A stretch of 64,000 bases of DNA from Metallococcus carri (GCF_011440275.1 NZ_JAAOIV010000014.1:1-64000), one strand, 5' to 3'; shown: positions 43,217 through 52,409, counted from the stretch's first letter. Notes: generated by a model from the letters alone, not told the origin. Made by a program: numbers and translations.

Positions 43217-43790
43217 AGTGTTGATTCCTCCCGAGGCTTCCGTCCATTGCGGGCGGGAGTTTTGTTGAGTCACCGCCTTCCGGCGGCCAAAAACAACGGT
43301 AGACCCGACTGGCGCGTCGTGGAAGAGGAATGGATTCTTTCGAGCCTGGGAATTGTCTGAAGGGTGGACGGTGGGCCGGCTTAGGCAGTGGTTGGCCGGT
43401 GTGCTGGCTCCGACGTTTCGGTTGTGGGACAGGCGGATTCGTGGCTCGAACGCGCGGAAGAGGTTGGGCTGACGGCGCCTCGCGGATGGGGTCGACGGAC
43501 CTCACGCCCCCTCGAATCGGGGGACCCTTTGCGGGCGGCATCTTTGCTTTCTTGAGGCAGCGCCGATCGATGCTTCAGGCAGCAAAGTCGAACACTTTTC
43601 TTGTCTTTGTTCAGAAAAGCTGTGGGCCAAGGAATTCGATTTATGCCATTCGAGGTCACAGCTCGATGTGGGCGAGGGTGTGTGTTGGCTCAGGCAGGCC
43701 GTGCGGTTGCGGCGCGCGCAGGGGTATGTCCGTGCCATCGACGCACTCGCCCGCCTCCTCCCCGATGGTTGAGCAAGGACGAGGTGCTAG
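43217..43790. other. Spacer without a recognisable gene
   Basis: About 570 bases between the secreted protein gene and a repeat. It is less GC-rich near 43550-43660, with CCCCCTCGAATCGGGGG forming a short hairpin at ~43508. A piece of the GTTGAGC element is at 43769. Open frames here lack protein family signals. A small RNA cannot be excluded. Confidence 0.5.
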
Positions 43791-43943
43791 CCGACCCCAG
43801 GGGCGCGGATCGCCCAACTGGGCGTTTTGTGCGAGAGGTTGCCGACCCCAGGGGCGCGGATCGCCCAACTGGGCGTTTTGTGCGAGAGGTTGCCGACCCT
43901 AGGGGCGCGGATCGCCCAACTGGGCGTTTTGTGCGAGAGGTTC
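43791..43943. repeat. 51-bp-period palindromic repeat, locus B (3 units)
   Basis: Units begin at 43791, 43842 and 43893. Each contains CCGACCC(C/T)AGGGGCGCGG, the palindrome-like CGCCCAACTGGGCG and TTTTGTGC. Orientation is opposite to locus A. The last unit overlaps the 3' end of the phosphotransferase gene and encodes its final residues. Confidence 0.9.
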
Positions 43944-44777
43944 GTCGAGGAGGGCGGCGATCATCCGGTGGCCGTGCTGCTCGAAGTCCTCGTCGCCGAC
44001 GCCGTAGGCCCAGACCGCGGTGCCGATCGCCTCGGTCACCATGGTGCGGCGCCAGAGATCGGGTGAGCGCGGGTCGATGCCATAGCCCTCGATGAATGCC
44101 GCCTCCAGCGCCGGGTCACGTGCGAAGTCCTGGCGCTCGAGGCGGGCGAAGTCGGTCACGGCGGGACGCAGCTCCGCCCGGCCGAAGTCGATGACCCGCA
44201 CGATCTCACCGTCGATCAACCAGTTGCGCGGCTGCCAGTCTCCGTGCGTGGGCACGAGCGTCGCGGGAGCATCCGGCCACGACGAGACCTCCGCGCGCAG
44301 CCGCTGCGTCGACACCGGGTCGATGCGGTGCGGACCGTCGAGGTCACTGAGCAGGCGTTCGCGGTTGCGTCGCTCCCAGGTGTCGTCGACGGTCGAGGAC
44401 TGGGCGTGGAAGGTCGCGAGCAGAGCACCGGCCTGCCGATAGGTCTCGGGATCGTCCTGCGCCGGATGACCCTGCACCAGCGTGCCGGGGAGGTAACGGG
44501 TGACGAGCAGTTTCGCCTCGACGTCACCGTGCACGAGTTGGGGCGCGTGACCGGTGCGCACCCACGGCGCGAGCCATTCGCGGTGCGCCCGTAGCTCACG
44601 CTCGATGTGGTGGTCCTGCGGACCGCCGGCCTTCACGATCAGGCGAGCACCACCGGCATACACCTCCACGACCGTGGTCTGGACCAGTCCCCAGCTGTGG
44701 TTGGCGACGACGTGCGCGTCCGGCAGCCAGGTGTCCAGCAGTTCGCGCTGGCGGTCGGACAGGTCGAGATGGCTCAC
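43899..44777 (-). CDS. Aminoglycoside-phosphotransferase-family (APH) protein
   Basis: A 292-residue kinase-like enzyme. Conserved signatures are VPTHGDWQPRNWLIDGE (the HGD catalytic loop) and IDFGRAELRPAVTDFARL (the DFG-like metal site). Resistance to drugs is not implied; many such proteins phosphorylate metabolites. GTG at 44777 with GAGAGG upstream is the best start. The last residues AQNAQLGDPRP and the stop are encoded by the inserted 51-bp repeat, so the original C-terminus was probably different. Confidence 0.82.
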   Translation of the reverse strand: MSHLDLSDRQRELLDTWLPDAHVVANHSWGLVQTTVVEVYAGGARLIVKAGGPQDHHIERELRAHREWLAPWVRTGHAPQLVHGDVEAKLLVTRYLPGTLVQGHPAQDDPETYRQAGALLATFHAQSSTVDDTWERRNRERLLSDLDGPHRIDPVSTQRLRAEVSSWPDAPATLVPTHGDWQPRNWLIDGEIVRVIDFGRAELRPAVTDFARLERQDFARDPALEAAFIEGYGIDPRSPDLWRRTMVTEAIGTAVWAYGVGDEDFEQHGHRMIAALLDEPLAQNAQLGDPRP

Positions 44778-44823
44778 CCTCTCGACCGTAGTGGCGCGGA
44801 GAAGGTGCGCGACGACGCGGAGG

Positions 44824-45240
44824 TTAGCTCTCCAGCGATGCGTCGAGGGTGATCTCGACCCCGGTGAGCGCCTTGCTGACCGGGCAGGTCTCCTTGGCGT
44901 TCTGTGCCGCCTGCTGGAAGGCCGCGTCGTCCAGGCCCTCGACCTCGCCGCGCAGCGTGAGCTTGATGCCGGTGAGGCGGAAGCCACCGGCCGGGTCCGG
45001 GCCGAGCGACACATCGGCGGTGACATCCAGCGTCTGGGGCGTGCCGCCAGCCTCGGCGATCACCGCGGACAACTGCATCGCGTAACACGCCGAGTGCGCC
45101 GCGGCGATGAGTTCCTCGGGCGAGGTGGCCCCGTCGGCCTTGTCCGCGGCGCGCTTTGGGGAAGGACATCTCGAAGGTGCCGAGGCCGGAGCTGCTCAGC
45201 TCGACCTGCCCCTTGCCTTCCTCCAGCCTCGCCCTCGGCG
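44824..45240 (-). pseudogene. osmC-family gene, frameshifted and lacking its start
   Basis: OsmC proteins are thiol peroxidases. The C-terminal frame (44824 to about 45155) has AAAHSACYAMQLSAV with the first active cysteine and KETCPVSKAL with the second. The N-terminal segment (KGQVELSSSGLGTFEMSFPK) is in a different frame, separated by an extra G in the run at 45150-45155. Just upstream the sequence changes into the start of a lipoprotein gene, so the natural start codon is missing. Confidence 0.85.
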
Positions 45241-45419
45241 CCCATCGCCCACAGCTGCAGGGTGCCGGTGGCCTTGCCGCTCGACACCGTCGTGGGTGCG
45301 GCATTGCCGCCGCCTGCACCGTTGTCGCTGGAGCGCCCGCAGGCGGCGAGAGACAGCGCGGTGAGGGTGACCACGGCTCCCGCGCCGTAGCGCCTGGCCG
45401 TGTGGAGGTTGCGAGTCAT
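45229..45419 (-). pseudogene. Truncated sugar-binding lipoprotein gene (N-terminal fragment)
   Basis: The first ~64 codons of an ABC-transporter solute-binding lipoprotein: a signal peptide with lipobox SLAAC, then GTLQLWAMGAEGE, the usual start of sugar-binding proteins. The frame then runs into osmC sequence out of frame. Its ATG overlaps the lacI stop (ATGA), so it began a sugar uptake operon controlled by that regulator. The rest of the operon is absent here. Confidence 0.85.
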
Positions 45420-46456
45420 CGCAGGTTTCCTTCCTTGTGGGGGAGCGCGGTGCCGCAGGAGTCGCGGATCACCACGTCGGCCGGCAACACGTGGGTGCGG
45501 CCCCAGTCGGCGTCGGAGACGTCGCCGGTGATGCGTGAGTGGAGTCGGTCGGCGGCGTATGCCGCGAGTTGGCGGACGGGCTGGCGCACGCTGGTGAGGC
45601 GCGGTCGCAGGTAGCGGGCGGCCAGGATGTCGTCCCAGCCGGTGATCGCCAGGTCGGTCGGGACATTCACGCCGGCGGTCTGCAGCCGGTCGATCAGGAC
45701 GATGGCGAGCAGGTCGTTGGCGCAGACCAGACCGTCGGGCCGGTCCGAGCTCTCGAGCAACTGCGCAGCCACCTTCACACCGGCCTCCTCGGTGAACTTC
45801 GCCACCATCGCCGGCGCGGGCTCAAGGCCCCGATCCCGGTGTGCCGCAACGAAACCGGCATACCGGTGAGCGACGTCGACGGCGGCTTCGGGGTCGCCGA
45901 CGAAGCGCAGCGAGCGGCGGCCGGCATCCAGCAAACGGCCGGTGAGTTCGCGGGCGGGGACGGTGTTTTCAGCGCGGACGACCTCGATGCCGGGCTGTTC
46001 GGCGCCCGCCACCACGACCACCGGAATGCGGCCGCTGAGGCTCAGGACGAGGTCGTCGGGCAGCCCGGCCGAGCCCATCACCGCGATGCCGTCGACGTGG
46101 GTGGCGAGCCGGCGGGCGGCCCGGGCGATGTCGTCCTTGTCGGCGGCCAGGACGACCATGACGCTCTGGTCGAGCGCGGCGGCGGCGGACTCATAGCCGG
46201 CGAGCAGTTCGGCGAAATACGCGCCGGTGAGCTCGGGCAGGATCAGCCCGTGTGTCTCCTGGCGCCGGGCGGCGAGCGAGCGCGCCGAACCGTCCGGCAG
46301 ATAGTCGAGTTCGTCGATGGCCCGCTGCACCCGGTCGCGGGTGTCCGGGGAGACGACATCGGGCTTCTTCAGAACGCGCGAGACGGTGGCGATGGAGACG
46401 CCGGCGCGCTGGGCGACCTGATAGATCGTCACCGCCGCGGTGTCTCGTGGTGCCAC
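45416..46456 (-). CDS. LacI family transcriptional regulator
   Basis: A 346-residue repressor. The N-terminal helix-turn-helix (VTIYQVAQRAGVSIATVSRVL, residues 9-29) and hinge are followed by a sugar-binding periplasmic-fold domain. LacI-like ligand residues surround VVVVAGAEQPGIEVV and CANDLLAIVLIDRL. An operator TGTAAGCGCTTACA lies just upstream. It is followed by the truncated sugar-binding gene, so its target operon is damaged here. Confidence 0.9.
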   Translation of the reverse strand: MAPRDTAAVTIYQVAQRAGVSIATVSRVLKKPDVVSPDTRDRVQRAIDELDYLPDGSARSLAARRQETHGLILPELTGAYFAELLAGYESAAAALDQSVMVVLAADKDDIARAARRLATHVDGIAVMGSAGLPDDLVLSLSGRIPVVVVAGAEQPGIEVVRAENTVPARELTGRLLDAGRRSLRFVGDPEAAVDVAHRYAGFVAAHRDRGLEPAPAMVAKFTEEAGVKVAAQLLESSDRPDGLVCANDLLAIVLIDRLQTAGVNVPTDLAITGWDDILAARYLRPRLTSVRQPVRQLAAYAADRLHSRITGDVSDADWGRTHVLPADVVIRDSCGTALPHKEGNLR

Positions 46457-46469
46457 GCGTCCTCCTGGA

Positions 46470-46483
46470 TGTAAGCGCTTACA
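46470..46483. promoter_or_regulatory. LacI-family operator TGTAAGCGCTTACA
   Basis: A perfect 14-bp palindrome with the CG centre typical of LacI-family operators, 14 bases upstream of lacI start. It suggests autorepression. Confidence 0.85.
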
Positions 46484-46539
46484 GAACGAACAATGTGGCG
46501 CGGGTCACCCGGCCGACGCAAGGGGTGATAGCAAAAAGT

Positions 46540-46573
46540 CTCGGCATCCGGGATCGAGATCCCGAATGCCGAG
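46540..46573 (-). terminator. Intrinsic terminator of the PfpI gene
   Basis: CTCGGCAT and CGGGAT arms pair with their complements with one mismatch and a 4-base loop. AAAAA at 46533-46537 on the plus strand gives a T-run after the hairpin on the minus strand. Confidence 0.85.
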
Positions 46574-46639
46574 AGCAGAGGCAGCCGGGCGAGGCGACGG
46601 CACGAGCCGCCCCGCCCGGCGCGGATCTGGCGGCTGGTG

Positions 46640-47170
46640 CTACTGACCGACGGCGTCGGTGAGCGCCTTGTTGAAGGCCGGAAGGTCGTCCGGGTGGCGG
46701 CTGGTGATCAGGTTGCCGTCGACGACGACCTCCTCATCGACCCAGTCGCCGCCGGCGTTGCGGATGTCGGTCTGCAGGCTCGGCCACGACGTCAGCTGCT
46801 TGCCGCGCACCACATCGGCCTCGATCAGCGTCCACGGCGCGTGGCAGATCGCGGCGACCGGCTTGCCCGAGGCGACGAAGTCACGCACGAAGGACACGGC
46901 GTCCTTGTCCATCCGCAGCGCGTCCGGGTTGGCGACACCGCCGGGCAGCACGAGCGCGGCGAAATCATCCACCGACGCACCACTCACCTGGCCGTCGACC
47001 TTCTGAGTTTCGGACTTGTCGAGGTGGTCGAAGGTCTGCACCTCGCCGGTCTTGGTGCTGAGCAAGATCGGATCGTAACCGGCGTCCTTGACCGCCTTCC
47101 AGGGCTCGGTCAACTCGACTCGCTCGATGCCCTCGGGCGCGGTCAGGAAGGCAATCTTCGCGGTGGCCAT
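46640..47170 (-). CDS. DJ-1/PfpI family protein
   Basis: A 176-residue PfpI-type protein. Nucleophile cysteine in AAICHAPWTLIEA, with the acidic partner in the elbow region and LVLPGGVANPDALRMD. Relatives are called intracellular proteases or deglycases; the true activity is unknown. ATG 47170 follows AGAAAGGA. An intrinsic terminator follows. Confidence 0.87.
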   Translation of the reverse strand: MATAKIAFLTAPEGIERVELTEPWKAVKDAGYDPILLSTKTGEVQTFDHLDKSETQKVDGQVSGASVDDFAALVLPGGVANPDALRMDKDAVSFVRDFVASGKPVAAICHAPWTLIEADVVRGKQLTSWPSLQTDIRNAGGDWVDEEVVVDGNLITSRHPDDLPAFNKALTDAVGQ

Positions 47171-47313
47171 CAGTGCGGTCCTTTCTGGAGAAAGCGGCTT
47201 CCCCACAAGTTAGGCACCACGGTCGAAGGGTCACACCACCCGAGTGGATGGACCCGTGGGCCTGCCGAATCCGCATGCCAGAATCGAGCGACACCGCCGG
47301 AAAGGAAACCCGT

Positions 47314-47604
47314 ATGCCGACCGAGGTCACCATCAGCAACAACGAGGGCGCCTCGCGGTACGAAGCGCGCCGCGGCGAGGAAGTCATCGGACGGCTGGTC
47401 TACGAGCAGTTGCCGGACCGGGTGATCTACACCAGCGCGGTCGTCGACCCCGCGCAGCGCGGGCAGGGCATCGCCGGCCGGCTCGTGCAGACCGCCCTCG
47501 ACGACGCCGACCTGATCGCCGGCCGGACCGTCGTGCCGCGCTGTCCGTATGTCGCGCAATGGATTCAGGACCACCCCGGCTACCAGGAGTTGCTCGATGC
47601 GTGA
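47314..47604 (+). CDS. Small GNAT-fold (YjdJ-like) N-acetyltransferase domain protein
   Basis: A 96-residue single-domain protein of the short acetyltransferase type that often binds CoA. RGQGIAGRLVQTALDDA is the pyrophosphate-binding loop and RCPYVAQWIQDHPGYQELL is typical of the end. ATG 47314 is preceded by AAAGGAAA. Its stop overlaps the flavin reductase start by eight bases, so the two are coupled. Confidence 0.83.
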   Translation: MPTEVTISNNEGASRYEARRGEEVIGRLVYEQLPDRVIYTSAVVDPAQRGQGIAGRLVQTALDDADLIAGRTVVPRCPYVAQWIQDHPGYQELLDA

Positions 47605-48982
47605 GTTCGATGTCGTCGTCATCGGTGGCGGACCGGCCGGTGAGAATGTCGCCGATTACGCCATCCGTGGGTCGGACCGGACCGCCCTGATCGTCGAATC
47701 AGGACTGCTCGGCGGCGAATGTTCCTACTACGCCTGTATGCCGAGCAAGGCGTTGTTGCGGCCGCTCGACGTGGCGGCGACGGCCGACCACCTGCAGGGG
47801 CTGCGCGGGCCGGTGCCGCTGGACCGCGACCAGTTGCTGGCCCGTCGGGACGCCTGGGTCTCGCAGTATGACGACTCCGGGCAGGCTGAGTGGGCCGAGG
47901 GTGCCGGCATCACGCTGGCCCGGGGCCGTGGCCGGCTCGCCGGGGAGCGGCTGGTCGAGATCACGACCGAGGACGGGAAGACCGAGCAGGTGCGCGCCCG
48001 GCTCGCGGTGGTGCTCGCCACCGGCAGCGACGCGGTGATCCCCGACGCCTTCGCCGATGCGCTGCCCTGGACCTCGCGCGACGCCACCGGCGTGCGGGAG
48101 GTCCCGGGCCGGCTGGTCGTCGTCGGCGGAGGCGTCGTCGCCTGCGAGGCGGCGCGCTGGATGGCGGCGCTCGGCAGCACCGTCACGATGATCGTCCGCG
48201 GTGACCGGGTGCTGGAGCGGGCCGAGCCCTTCGCCAGCGAGGCCGTGGTGAAGTCGTTGCGCGACAACGGCATCGACGTGCGCTTCGACACCGAGGTGAC
48301 CGCGGTGGACCGGGCCGAACCCCGCGACAGCGGACTCGGCATACCGCATGGGGGAGAGGTGACCCTCACCCTCGGTGACGGCAGCACGCTGGCCGCGGAC
48401 GAGGTGCTCGTCGCGACCGGGCGGCGTCCGGCGACGTCCGGGCTCGGGCTGGACACCGTGGGGCTGGCGGAGAAGCTGGACCCCGAGGCCTTCCCCGACT
48501 GGCTGCACGCGGTGGGTGATGTGTCCGGTGAGGCACCGCTCACGCACTGGGGCAAATATCAAGGCCGGCAGGTCGGTGCGCGGATCGCCGCGGACGCGGA
48601 GGGGCGCACGCTGCCCGCGCCGCCGGCGGTCGTCCCGGTGCCGCAGGTCGTCTTCACCGACCCGCAGGTGGCGTGGGTGGGGCCGACGACCGAGGAGGCC
48701 CGCTCAGCCGGCCGGACGGTGCGGACGATCGATGCGGACTTCGCCTCCGCGGCCGGTGCCGGGCTGCTGCGTGATGACGCCAGCGGTCAGGCGCGCCTGG
48801 TCGTGGACGACGAGACCGGGGTGCTGGTCGGCGCCACCTTCGTCGGACCGGAGGTCGCCGAGATCCTGCATGGCGCGACGGTGGCGATCGTCGGTGGTCT
48901 CACCCTCGAGACGCTCTCCCATGTCGTTGCGAGCTACCCGACGGCCAGTGAGATCTGGCTGCGGCTGGTCGAATCCCGTTGA
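47597..48982 (+). CDS. Pyridine nucleotide-disulfide oxidoreductase (dihydrolipoamide dehydrogenase-like)
   Basis: A 461-residue FAD enzyme. The GGGPAG FAD site is near residue 10. The redox cysteines CSYYAC (C42, C47) and MPSK follow. VVVGGGVVACEAA is the NAD(P) site. The C-terminal dimer domain ends ASYPTASEIW, where the HP-type catalytic motif of lipoamide dehydrogenases is replaced by Tyr-Pro. So it is a class I disulfide reductase of unknown substrate, not a housekeeping E3. Confidence 0.88.
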   Translation: MREFDVVVIGGGPAGENVADYAIRGSDRTALIVESGLLGGECSYYACMPSKALLRPLDVAATADHLQGLRGPVPLDRDQLLARRDAWVSQYDDSGQAEWAEGAGITLARGRGRLAGERLVEITTEDGKTEQVRARLAVVLATGSDAVIPDAFADALPWTSRDATGVREVPGRLVVVGGGVVACEAARWMAALGSTVTMIVRGDRVLERAEPFASEAVVKSLRDNGIDVRFDTEVTAVDRAEPRDSGLGIPHGGEVTLTLGDGSTLAADEVLVATGRRPATSGLGLDTVGLAEKLDPEAFPDWLHAVGDVSGEAPLTHWGKYQGRQVGARIAADAEGRTLPAPPAVVPVPQVVFTDPQVAWVGPTTEEARSAGRTVRTIDADFASAAGAGLLRDDASGQARLVVDDETGVLVGATFVGPEVAEILHGATVAIVGGLTLETLSHVVASYPTASEIWLRLVESR

Positions 48983-48985
48983 CCC

Positions 48986-50323
48986 TCAACGGTTCCTGAG
49001 CCGCGCAGGCAGATACTCGAAGCCGCGCAGCACGCGGGTGCCGCGCCGCCGGGCACCCGGCAGCAGCTCGACGTCGAAGCGCTCGTGCAACGAGCGCAGG
49101 CCGACCTCGCCCTCCATCCGGGCGAGTGCCGCACCGAGGCAGAAGTGCCGGCCGGCCGAGAACGACAGGTGGTCGCGCGCGTTGGGCCGGGCGACGTCAT
49201 ACCGATCGGGGTCGGGGAAGACCTTGGGGTCGCGGTTGGCTCCCGCGAGCACCGCGATGACGGCCGAGTCGACGCCGATGCTGCGGCCGCCGACGGTGGT
49301 GTCACGCAGGGTGCTGCGCGAGGTCATCAGCACTGGCGGGTCGATCCGCAGCGTCTCGTCGACGGCGTTGAGCCACAACTCCGGCTCGGCCTGCAGGCGA
49401 GCGAGCTGGTCGGGGTGATCGCCGAGCAGCTTGATGCCATTGCTCAGCAGGTTCACCGTGGTCTCGAAGCCGGCGGCAAGCACCAGCCCCGCGGTGGCCT
49501 TGAGCTCCTGCTCGGTCAGCACCCGGCCGCCTTCGGAGGCGTGCACGAGCTGGCTGAACAGGTCGTCGCCAGGGTTCTCGCGCAGCCGCCCGAGATGGAA
49601 GCCGAGCCAGTCGTCGAACTCGTTGAGCGCGGTCTCCACCGTGCGGAAGGTGCTCCAGGACAGGCCCATGTCCAGGCTCGCGGCGGCATACCCACCGAGC
49701 TCGAGCACGCGGGGGCGGTCGGCCTCGGGCACACCGAGCACCTCGGCGATCACGTTGACCGGTAGCAGCGCGCAATAGCGCTCGACCAGGTCGACCGGCT
49801 CCCCGGCGGGCAGCGCGTCGAGCAGGTCGTCGGCGATCGCCTGCGTGCGCCCGCGCAGCCGCTCAACAGCGCGCGCGGTGAACACCTTGGTGACCAGCTT
49901 GCGATAGAAGGTGTGGTCCGGTGGCTCGGTGACGAGAAGCGACGGCGGCTCGATCGGGTGCATCTGCCGGCGGGCCGCCCAGGTCAGCGCACGGGTGACG
50001 CGGGACTGTTCGTTGGTGACGAATCCGGTGCGAAAGTCGTTGCTGGTCAACACTTCTCGCACGACCGCGTGGTGGGTTGTCATGTAGCCGAGGGGCGAAC
50101 CGATCACCTGGCCGCGATCGCGGATCTGCGTCATCAGCGGTGCGAGGGATGCGGTGTCGCGGGTGCGTGCCTCGGTGATCAGCCGGGACTGCAGGTCGCC
50201 CTTGCGGGCCGCCCGGGTCACCAGCCCGCGCGGGATCGCGTGTCCGAGGCCCCAGCGGACGATCGGCTTGGCCATCTCTTCGGTCCGGGCGAGCACGGCG
50301 CGGCCGGGTGCGATGAGCGTCAT
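48986..50323 (-). CDS. Cytochrome P450
   Basis: A 445-residue bacterial P450. Heme ligand C395 is in FSAGRHFCLG. The I-helix oxygen-binding motif is AAGFETT and the K-helix ExxR is ETLR. The N-terminal ~60 residues are basic and lack a membrane anchor. Redox partner and substrate are unknown, and no ferredoxin gene is adjacent. Stop codons of this and the reductase are 3 bases apart on converging strands. Confidence 0.94.
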   Translation of the reverse strand: MTLIAPGRAVLARTEEMAKPIVRWGLGHAIPRGLVTRAARKGDLQSRLITEARTRDTASLAPLMTQIRDRGQVIGSPLGYMTTHHAVVREVLTSNDFRTGFVTNEQSRVTRALTWAARRQMHPIEPPSLLVTEPPDHTFYRKLVTKVFTARAVERLRGRTQAIADDLLDALPAGEPVDLVERYCALLPVNVIAEVLGVPEADRPRVLELGGYAAASLDMGLSWSTFRTVETALNEFDDWLGFHLGRLRENPGDDLFSQLVHASEGGRVLTEQELKATAGLVLAAGFETTVNLLSNGIKLLGDHPDQLARLQAEPELWLNAVDETLRIDPPVLMTSRSTLRDTTVGGRSIGVDSAVIAVLAGANRDPKVFPDPDRYDVARPNARDHLSFSAGRHFCLGAALARMEGEVGLRSLHERFDVELLPGARRRGTRVLRGFEYLPARLRNR

Positions 50324-50387
50324 ACGGCGACAGTAACCCGATTCCTACTACACATGTAGGGCTTTCGCTCGATCCATACTCAAACCC

Positions 50388-50717
50388 ATGACGTATGACG
50401 AGGGCCTGGCCCAGCGTGTGCGCGAGCTCGTCGGGGACGGCCCGCTGGTGAGTGAGAAGCGGATGTTCGGCGGGCTGGCGTTCCTCGTGGGCGGCAACCT
50501 GGCGGTCGCCGCGAGCGGAGAAGGGGGCCTGCTGCTGCGGTGCGCGCCGGAGGACACCGCCTCGCTCGTCGGCGGGTCGGTCAGCCGGGCGGTGATGCGC
50601 GGCCGGGAAATGGCCGGCTGGTTGCGCGTCGACGGCGCGGCGCTCGACGACGACGCGCAGTTGCGGCGGCTGGTGGCGATCGGCACGGCGTATGCCGGGT
50701 CGCTGCCGCCTAAGTAG
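50388..50717 (+). CDS. TfoX N-terminal domain protein
   Basis: A 109-residue protein with the TfoX_N pattern: VSEKRMFGGLAFLVGGNLAVAAS and MRGREMAGWLRVD. Stand-alone TfoX_N proteins are common in actinobacteria and their role is unknown; the competence link of proteobacterial TfoX does not transfer. ATG 50388, no strong ribosome site. Divergent from the P450. Confidence 0.8.
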   Translation: MTYDEGLAQRVRELVGDGPLVSEKRMFGGLAFLVGGNLAVAASGEGGLLLRCAPEDTASLVGGSVSRAVMRGREMAGWLRVDGAALDDDAQLRRLVAIGTAYAGSLPPK

Positions 50718-50734
50718 GCGTCGCTCGGCCGGGC

Positions 50735-51199
50735 TCAGTCGGTGACGGCCGGCGGGTTCTGTTCGGCGACCTTGGCCAGGTTGTCGATCGAGCGCCGCAG
50801 CCACTCGCTGGTGGTCGACCGCGCGCGGGGCAGGCGCGCCTCGTCGGTGAGGCCGGACCAGTCGTAGGTGTGCGTGACGCGGGTGGTGCGGGCGTCGCTC
50901 GGCTCGAGCTCCCAGCGCCACAGGTGCCCGGCCGGTGCCTCGTCGTGGGTGGCGGGCTTCCAGGCGATCCGCCGCCCCTCCTCGAACTCCACGACGTGGT
51001 TGTCACGGACGTGGCCCTTGGTGGTGATCATCGTGAAGACATCACCGACGGCCCGGACGCGTTGGCCGGACTCGGCCTGGGCGAGGTTGTCGTTGCCGTC
51101 CCACAACGGCTGCAGCGACGGGTCGGCGATCAGCTCGAAGATGCGATCGGGCGCGGCGGCGATGTCGCGCGAGGCGGTGACGACGGTCTGCTCGGTCAT
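50735..51199 (-). CDS. SRPBCC-fold polyketide cyclase/ligand-binding protein
   Basis: A 154-residue START-like protein. Start MTEQTVVTASRDIAAAPDRIFELIADP and the GRRIAWKPATHDEAPAGHLWRWELEP strand pattern fit the SRPBCC fold. It may bind a hydrophobic ligand; no catalytic residues can be assigned. ATG 51199. Confidence 0.8.
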   Translation of the reverse strand: MTEQTVVTASRDIAAAPDRIFELIADPSLQPLWDGNDNLAQAESGQRVRAVGDVFTMITTKGHVRDNHVVEFEEGRRIAWKPATHDEAPAGHLWRWELEPSDARTTRVTHTYDWSGLTDEARLPRARSTTSEWLRRSIDNLAKVAEQNPPAVTD

Positions 51200-51250
51200 G
51201 CCGCCATCCAAGCAGTCCGGCGGTGACGTGGCGTCATATCGTTCGGGCCT

Positions 51251-52390
51251 ATGACACGACTGCCCCTGGAAGGTCTGCTGGTCGCCGACTTCAGCCGAGT
51301 CCTGGCCGGTCCTCTCGCCACCGCCTGGATGGCCGACCTGGGCGCCGACGTGATCAAGGTGGAGCGGCCCGGGGCCGGCGACGACACCCGCTCCTGGGGT
51401 CCGCCGTGGACCGACAGGGGCTCGACCTATTTCCAGAGCGCGAACCGCTCCAAGCGGTCGGTGGCTCTGGACCTGTCCGACGAGGCGGATCAGGCGCTCG
51501 CGCGGCGGCTCGCCGAACGGGCCGATGTGGTGGTGGAGAACTTCAAGACGGGCGCACTTGATGCCCGCGGTCTGGGGTATCCGGCTGTCTCGCAAGCGAA
51601 TCCGAAGGTCGTCTATTGCTCGATCACCGGCTTCGGCTCGGGTGCCGGAGCCGAGCTGCCGGGCTATGACTTCCTCGTGCAGGCGACGGGCGGGTTGATG
51701 AGCATTACCGGTCCGGCCGGCGGCGAGCCCACCAAGGTCGGGGTCGCGCTGGTCGACGTGCTCACCGCCAAGGACGTGCTGAGCGGGGTGCTCGCCGCGC
51801 TGCGGGTGCGGGATCGCGATGGTGTCGGGCAGCGCATCGAGGTCGCCCTGCTGAGCTCCCTGCTCGGGTCACTCGCCAACCAGGCGACCGCCTATCTCGG
51901 CACCGGCGTCGCGCCGAGCCGGATGGGCAACGCCCACCCCTCGATCACCCCCTACGAGACGCTGGGCTGCTCGGATGGAGAGGTGGCGGTGGCCTGCGGC
52001 AATGACGGCCAGTTCGAGCGGATGGCGACCGCACTCGGCATACCGGAGCTGGCGCGGGACGAGCGGTTCGCGACCAACCCGGCGCGCGTGGCTCATCGCG
52101 AGGAACTGCGCGCGGCGCTCGAGCGGGCGCTCGCCGCGGCGGACGCGCCGACCTGGGTCGCGCGGTTGACCGCGGCCGGGGTGCCCGCGGGCGAGGTGGG
52201 GGACCTGGAGTCGGCGTTCGCGCTGGCCGAGCGGCTCGGGCTCGCCCCGCGGGTGCCGGTGGGCGAGGGCTTCGCCGACCAGGTGCGTCATCCGGTGCGC
52301 TACGACCGCACGCCGGTCGTTGACTATCGGCCGCCGCCTGCGCTCGGCGAGCATGACGCTGAGGTGCGCGCCTGGCTCACGGCCGACTGA
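51251..52390 (+). CDS. Class III (CaiB/BaiF) CoA-transferase
   Basis: A 379-residue CoA-transferase that moves CoA between carboxylic acids. Landmarks: FSRVLAGPLATAWMADLGADVIKVE, NRSKRSVALDL, a catalytic aspartate region in PGYDFLVQATGGLMSITG, and HPSITPYETL. Substrate not known. ATG 51251. Next gene begins 20 bases after the stop on the same strand. Confidence 0.92.
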   Translation: MTRLPLEGLLVADFSRVLAGPLATAWMADLGADVIKVERPGAGDDTRSWGPPWTDRGSTYFQSANRSKRSVALDLSDEADQALARRLAERADVVVENFKTGALDARGLGYPAVSQANPKVVYCSITGFGSGAGAELPGYDFLVQATGGLMSITGPAGGEPTKVGVALVDVLTAKDVLSGVLAALRVRDRDGVGQRIEVALLSSLLGSLANQATAYLGTGVAPSRMGNAHPSITPYETLGCSDGEVAVACGNDGQFERMATALGIPELARDERFATNPARVAHREELRAALERALAAADAPTWVARLTAAGVPAGEVGDLESAFALAERLGLAPRVPVGEGFADQVRHPVRYDRTPVVDYRPPPALGEHDAEVRAWLTAD

Positions 52391-52409
52391 CCTGCGCGAG
52401 GATGGCCGT

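Noticed and set aside
43217-43790. Protein-coding gene in the 570-base spacer
   Set aside because: No frame shows a family signal, signal peptide or ribosome site.
45060-45419. Intact 119-residue lipoprotein
   Set aside because: The first half matches a sugar-binding lipoprotein start, but the rest is osmC sequence read in the wrong frame; treated as a broken fusion.
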